Shown here one piece after another: positions 61,105 to 64,000 of a stretch of DNA of 64,000 nucleotides (within the stretch, counting starts at the first letter, position 1; the number at the start of each line of letters is the position of its first letter). The DNA is taken from positions 186,001 through 250,000 of the forward strand of contig NZ_BMVE01000010.1 in the NCBI RefSeq assembly GCF_014650555.1, written 5' to 3'. Made by a program: the position numbers and the translations under genes. The DNA comes from Streptomyces goshikiensis (GTDB taxonomy: Bacteria; Actinomycetota; Actinomycetes; Streptomycetales; Streptomycetaceae). Below the pieces are notes generated by a model. That model saw only the letters and a list, made by a program, of their open reading frames with translations, ran no database searches and was not told the DNA's origin.

Positions 61105-61785
61105 TCAGGCCAGGCCCACCGTGTACGCCGCGCGGTAGCCGGTGCCGTCCGGGGCGAGGGCCAGCGTCATCGTGGGGCCCTTGTCCCGGTAGCGGTCGTC
61201 ACGGGCGTTCGGGTCCTTCGGGGCCTTGCGGCGGGAGTACGGATCGCGTGCGTAGACCTGCCGCAGGATCTCCTCGGGCAGGTAGAACACCGAGGTGGTC
61301 TCGGAGCGGGCGTCCGGCCGCACCTTGAAGTGGATGTGCGGCGCCACGCCCGCGTACCAGCCGGGCACGATGGTCCGGATCACGCACCGGCCGCCCGCGT
61401 CGGTGACCTGGGAACCGCGCAGGTAGGTGGTCCGGCCGCTGGAGTACACGCCCTGGGCGTCCGCCTGCCACACGTCGACCGCGGCACCGGCGAGCGGCGC
61501 GCAGCCGGCCTTCACACCCACCACCGTCAGTTCCAGCCGCAGGGGCACGCCCGCCTGACCCTCGGTGATGTCCGACCGGAGCCGCCCGGGCCCGGAGTAG
61601 TACGGTCCGGCGCCCATCTCCGTCGCGAGCACGCAGTGCGGGGTGGGCCCGTCCGAGGGGTTCGGCGCGGCCGCCGGGGTCGCCTCGCGGCGGGTACACG
61701 CCGAGGCCAGGGCGGCGATCCCGGCCGACCCGGCGGCCAGCAGGAGGGTGCGCCGGCTCGCCCGGGGAGTGCCGTTCTCGCTCAT
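61105..61785 (-). CDS. Tat-exported lipoprotein, intradiol dioxygenase-like
   Basis: A 226-residue precursor with a twin-arginine signal SRRTLLLAAGSAG and a lipobox-like ASAC (Cys about 30), so probably a Tat lipoprotein. The mature part has the fold of intradiol ring-cleavage dioxygenases: GAGPYYSGPG gives the first Tyr, VDVWQADAQGVYSS the conserved strand, and PGWYAGVAPHIHFKV the second Tyr and two His that bind Fe(III). Extracellular members of this group act on lignin-derived catechols in Streptomyces. ATG 61785 is used; three residues upstream is another ATG. Confidence 0.9.
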   Translation of the reverse strand: MSENGTPRASRRTLLLAAGSAGIAALASACTRREATPAAAPNPSDGPTPHCVLATEMGAGPYYSGPGRLRSDITEGQAGVPLRLELTVVGVKAGCAPLAGAAVDVWQADAQGVYSSGRTTYLRGSQVTDAGGRCVIRTIVPGWYAGVAPHIHFKVRPDARSETTSVFYLPEEILRQVYARDPYSRRKAPKDPNARDDRYRDKGPTMTLALAPDGTGYRAAYTVGLA

Positions 61786-61953
61786 GCGCCCCACCGTGCC
61801 CGAGCCGTACGGCCGGCGCCGAGACCGACACAGCCGTCACGGGCCGTGTCACCCGCCGGGCGCCGGGCCGGTGTCGCAATGCGAGATCCAGCCGATCTCT
61901 GAGGTATAGTCATCCCTGAGCTCGCGGCCGTAAGTTCTCGGCCCTGAAGCCCG

Positions 61954-62023
61954 GCGTTGGTGGTCCAAGGAAAGACACCCCACTTCCCGTGGGGGGATGC
62001 AGGTGCAAGGCCTGCCCAGCGCT
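61954..62023 (+). tRNA. tRNA-like sequence with UCC (Gly) anticodon and aberrant T-loop
   Basis: A complete cloverleaf can be drawn: acceptor GCGTTGG/CCAGCGC (7 pairs, one G-T), D-arm GTC/GAC with a loop containing GG, anticodon stem CCCCA/TGGGG with loop CTTCCCG giving anticodon TCC, 4-base variable loop, and T-arm GCAGG/CCTGC. Departures from normal elongator tRNA are the T-loop TGCAAGG (G at position 55 in place of T, the pseudouridine site), C at position 37 and an overall length of about 70. No CCA is encoded. Either a divergent tRNA-Gly(UCC) with a special use or a decaying copy. Confidence 0.6.
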
Positions 62024-62028
62024 CGTAC

Positions 62029-62064
62029 AAGGCCCCGGCCTCCTCATGGAGGCCGGGGCCTTTT
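62029..62064 (+). terminator. strong hairpin terminator after tRNA-like sequence
   Basis: Arms GGCCCCGGCCTCC (62031-62043) and GGAGGCCGGGGCC (62048-62060), a perfect 13-base stem with TCAT loop, followed by TTTT and preceded by AA. This is a textbook Rho-independent terminator 6 bases after the tRNA-like sequence, evidence that it is transcribed. Confidence 0.9.
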
Positions 62065-62157
62065 GTCATCGGCCTCCATCGAAGGACCGGCGCCGCTCGC
62101 ACTGCGGGGGCGGCCGACGTGATCGCCGACCGCCCCCGCGCAGCTGCCGTCCGGGTG

Positions 62158-62400
62158 TCAGCTGGCGCCGAGGTGGGCGAACTTGGCCCACTCCTTCTCA
62201 CCCTCGCTCGAACAGTTCGAGGTGTACACGGGACCGAACAGCGCCGGAACGGCGGCGGCGGACGAGCAGGAGGACGAGAAGTTCTTGTGCCCACCGGAGA
62301 AGTACTCGGCGTCGACCCCGTCGGCCAGGGCGGCGCCGGCGCCGCCAACCAGGATGCCGGCGGCCAGGACAGAGGCGGTCAGGGCAGAGCGCATACGCAT
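62158..62400 (-). CDS. small secreted protein of 80 residues
   Basis: ATG 62400 follows GGAG with 5-base spacing. The first 27 residues are a signal peptide (SALTASVLAAGILVGGAGAALA). The mature peptide of about 53 residues begins DGVDAEYFSGGHKNF and has two cysteines (SSSCSSAA and TSNCSSEGE), likely one disulfide, and a central hydrophobic stretch AAAVPALFGPVY. It resembles small exported proteins in Streptomyces of the chaplin size class but lacks the chaplin sequence. Function unknown. It is transcribed toward the tRNA-like gene. Confidence 0.75.
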   Translation of the reverse strand: MRMRSALTASVLAAGILVGGAGAALADGVDAEYFSGGHKNFSSSCSSAAAVPALFGPVYTSNCSSEGEKEWAKFAHLGAS

Positions 62401-62528
62401 GACTACTCCCAAGGATCTCTGGATGACGCGGAACGGAAGGTGTGCGTCGGCCGGTTCAACGTCACGGAAGGTCACTGGATACGGTGCGTCACTCCAATGC
62501 CGGACACAGGAAGGACATCGGCCCGCGG

Positions 62529-63449
62529 TCAGCGCAGGTCGGGGGAGTGCGCGGCGCTGTCGTCGAAGAAGCCGCCCGACTGGTGCTGCCACAGCTTCGC
62601 GTACGCGCCGTCACAGGCGAGCAGTTCCTGGTGCGTGCCCTGTTCCACGATGCGACCGTGGTCGATGACGACGAGGCGGTCCATGTGCGCCACCGTGCTC
62701 AGCCGGTGCGCCACCACGAGGGCGGTCCGCCCCTCCATGAGGCCCCACAGCGCCTCCTGGACCAGGATCTCGCTCTCGGAGTCCAGGGCGCTGGTCGCCT
62801 CGTCGAGCAGCAGGATCGGCGCGTCGCGCAGGATCGCCCGGGCCAGCGCGACCCGCTGGCGCTGCCCGCCGGACAGCTTGACGCCGCGCTCGCCGACCAT
62901 GGTGTCGAGACCGTCCGGCAGCGCGTCGGCGAACTCCGTGACGTGCGCCGCCTCGGCCGCCCGCCGGACCTCGGCGTCGCTCGCCTCCGGCCGGGCGAAC
63001 GCGATGTTCTCCCGCAGGGTGCGGTGGAACATCGCCGGGTCCTGCGGTACGTAGGCCATCAGGCCGCGCAGATCGCGCTGGCGCAGCCGGCTGATGTCCT
63101 GCCCCCCGATCAGGATCCGGCCCGCGTCGATGTCCGTCATCCGCAGCAGCAGCCGGGTGAGCGTGGTCTTGCCGCCGCCGGAGCGGCCCACGAGCCCGAT
63201 CTTCGCCCCATGGGGCACGTCCAGGTCCAGCCCCTCGAAGAGCGGACCCGAGCCCGCGTGGGCGAAGGTCACCTTCTCGAAGCGCACGTCGGCGGCCCGG
63301 GTCGGAGCCGGCTCCGGCGACTGCGGGTCGAGCACCGTCGCCGGGGTCAGGAGCAGCGCCGTGAACTGCGCGGCCTCCGTCATCGAGCTCTCCAGACGAC
63401 GGTAGATCTGGTTGAACTCGAACTCGATACCCAGGAACGTTTCCGCAGT
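62529..63449 (-). pseudogene. ABC transporter, ATP-binding half; 5' part missing
   Basis: The frame encodes the end of an ABC exporter: FEFNQIYRRLESSMTEAAQF, the linker before the nucleotide-binding domain, then Walker A GRSGGGKTT, Q-loop YVPQDPAM, signature LSGGQRQR, Walker B ILLLDEATSALD and H-loop VAHRLST. The membrane domain that should precede it, about 300 residues, is absent: an in-frame TGA stands at 63450-63452 and the DNA beyond leads into an integrase gene. An internal ATG at 63383 could start a shorter protein but has no clear ribosome site. I take it as a gene cut by integration. Confidence 0.75.
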
Positions 63450-63474
63450 TCAGAGGCCCTTCGGATCGTCAACG

Positions 63475-63498
63475 GTCAGCAAACCGTCAGCATCAGCA
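63475..63498. repeat. GTCAGCA repeats before the integrase gene
   Basis: GTCAGCA at 63475-63481 and 63486-63492, followed by TCAGCA at 63493-63498. The first two are 11 bases apart, one helical turn. Such short direct repeats beside an integrase gene could be arm-type binding sites. Confidence 0.4.
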
Positions 63499-63514
63499 TC
63501 CGAGGAGGCCACAC

Positions 63515-64000
63515 ATGGCAACCAAGAGACTTGCCCGCGGGATGGGTTCCTTCTTCAAGGACTGCGAGCACCCCATGTCCCGATGGGCGAACTGCCCGCA
63601 CTTCTACAAGGTCCGCTACAGAGACCCTGCCGGAAGCCAGGTCGAGGAGTCGGGCTTCGAGACCTCCGACAAAGCCATCGACCGACTGACCACTGTCTAC
63701 AAAGCGCGAAAGGCCTCCTCCCCCGCGAACCAGGCGAGCGAAGCGAAGATCGAGCGCATCGCCAAGTACGGACACATGAGCTTCGAGGAGTACGCCACCG
63801 AGTGGAAGGCCGGTCAGCGTCACCTCGGTCCGGGGACAGTCGTCAGTCTGGACTCGCTCCTCCAGCACCACGTCTACCCCGTTGTCGGGAGCCGGCGGAT
63901 GAGCACATTCGACGCCAAGGTCGTGGACAGCTTCATTCGCACCATGGAGCGCAACAGCGTCGGCTTGGCAACGCAGTCCAATGCCTACGACAAGCTGAAG
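63515..64000 (+). CDS. int: tyrosine recombinase (integrase), N-terminal part
   Basis: ATG 63515 lies 7 bases after GAGGAGG. The 162 codons inside the window show a typical actinophage/ICE integrase N-terminus: a short domain with MSRWANCPHFYKVRYRDPAG and GFETSDKAIDRLTTVYKARK (AP2-like arm-binding region), then the SAM-like core-binding domain with MSFEEYATEWKAGQRHLGPGTV, HVYPVVGSRRMSTFDAKVVD and SFIRTMERN. Codon choice is less GC-biased than in the neighbours, a sign of foreign origin. The catalytic R-H-R-Y domain lies beyond the window edge. It abuts the truncated ABC gene. Confidence 0.88.
   Translation, partial: MATKRLARGMGSFFKDCEHPMSRWANCPHFYKVRYRDPAGSQVEESGFETSDKAIDRLTTVYKARKASSPANQASEAKIERIAKYGHMSFEEYATEWKAGQRHLGPGTVVSLDSLLQHHVYPVVGSRRMSTFDAKVVDSFIRTMERNSVGLATQSNAYDKLK

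Larger units (their letters stand above)
61786..62157. other. intergenic region with tRNA-like sequence and terminator
   Basis: This 372-base stretch has no protein gene. It holds the tRNA-shaped sequence at 61954-62023 and the hairpin terminator at 62029-62064. Directly upstream of the tRNA is an AT-richer part with GAGGTATAGTCATCC (around 61901-61915), which could contain the -10 element TATAGT. Confidence 0.6.

Noticed and set aside
62442..63689. Plus-strand frame of 415 codons spanning the ABC gene and integrase start
   Set aside because: It is antisense to the ABC coding strand and out of frame with the integrase, with no ribosome site.

Overview
The window is high-GC actinobacterial DNA and almost certainly Streptomyces. 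Coding is dense and strongly third-position GC biased, with GTG and ATG starts behind GGAGG-type ribosome sites. A rare TTA codon is present, and the gene content is typical of the genus: an ECF42 sigma factor with its DGPF partner, STAS/SpoIIE/HATPase regulators, a secreted NlpC/P60 hydrolase, GH16 plus ricin-lectin glucanase, class I P450 systems, and many TetR/MFS pairs. Most genes look like chromosomal accessory or housekeeping functions. The right edge runs into an integrated element.

Layout. 1-3.3 kb: end of a SpoIIE-type phosphatase, a 46-residue acidic protein, an MscS channel and a secreted C15-like protein carrying a TTA codon. 3.5-6.4 kb: a self-sufficient P450 operon (ferredoxin, ferredoxin reductase, P450). 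8.3-10.7 kb: small signalling proteins (two STAS proteins, a flavin-reductase-like protein, a winged-helix regulator, a HATPase). 10.8-15.3 kb: amidotransferase, membrane protein, NlpC/P60, NTF2-like and VOC proteins. 15.4-17.2 kb: ECF42 sigma and DGPF operon with a recognisable target promoter. 17.2-21.4 kb: carotenoid oxygenase and MFS exporter under a TetR repressor. 21.5-23.9 kb: TetR, SDR and SRAP peptidase. 23.9-24.7 kb: an IS-derived element with good terminal repeats and CTAG flanks; most of its transposase is missing and a HEAT-repeat gene lies in its place. 24.7-34.8 kb: monooxygenase, secreted glycosidase-type enzymes, DoxX, isochorismatase/GlxA pair, a membrane protein/Xre/reductase operon and a Gfo/Idh dehydrogenase.

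The most unusual locus is 35.2-42.7 kb. Five genes on one strand are chained by four successive 4-base ATGA overlaps: a PaaK-like adenylate-forming ligase, an MFS exporter, a two-domain GNAT acetyltransferase, a LuxE-like acyl-protein synthetase, and an 837-residue fusion of a LuxC acyl reductase with a second PaaK-like ligase domain. A TetR gene follows. LuxC and LuxE are the fatty-acid reductase subunits of bioluminescence operons, but no luciferase, LuxD, PKS or NRPS gene is present. The reading offered here is a compact pathway that activates a carboxylic acid, moves it through an acyl-enzyme, reduces it to an aldehyde, acylates or further modifies it, and exports the product.

43.6-61.8 kb: lpdA, an RNA 2',3'-cyclic phosphodiesterase-type protein, AhpD-like protein, Het-C-like secreted protein, arylamine N-acetyltransferase, MFS, DUF5954-type protein, a second P450 paired with an amidohydrolase, a Ser/Thr kinase, an amino-acid permease, a serine hydrolase, an Xre/SDR divergent pair and a Tat-exported intradiol dioxygenase-like protein. 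61.9-64 kb: a tRNA-shaped sequence with anticodon UCC and an abnormal T-loop, a strong terminator, a small secreted protein, the 3' half of an ABC transporter gene cut off upstream, and the start of a tyrosine integrase running off the window. The last two features suggest a prophage or integrative element inserted in the transporter gene.
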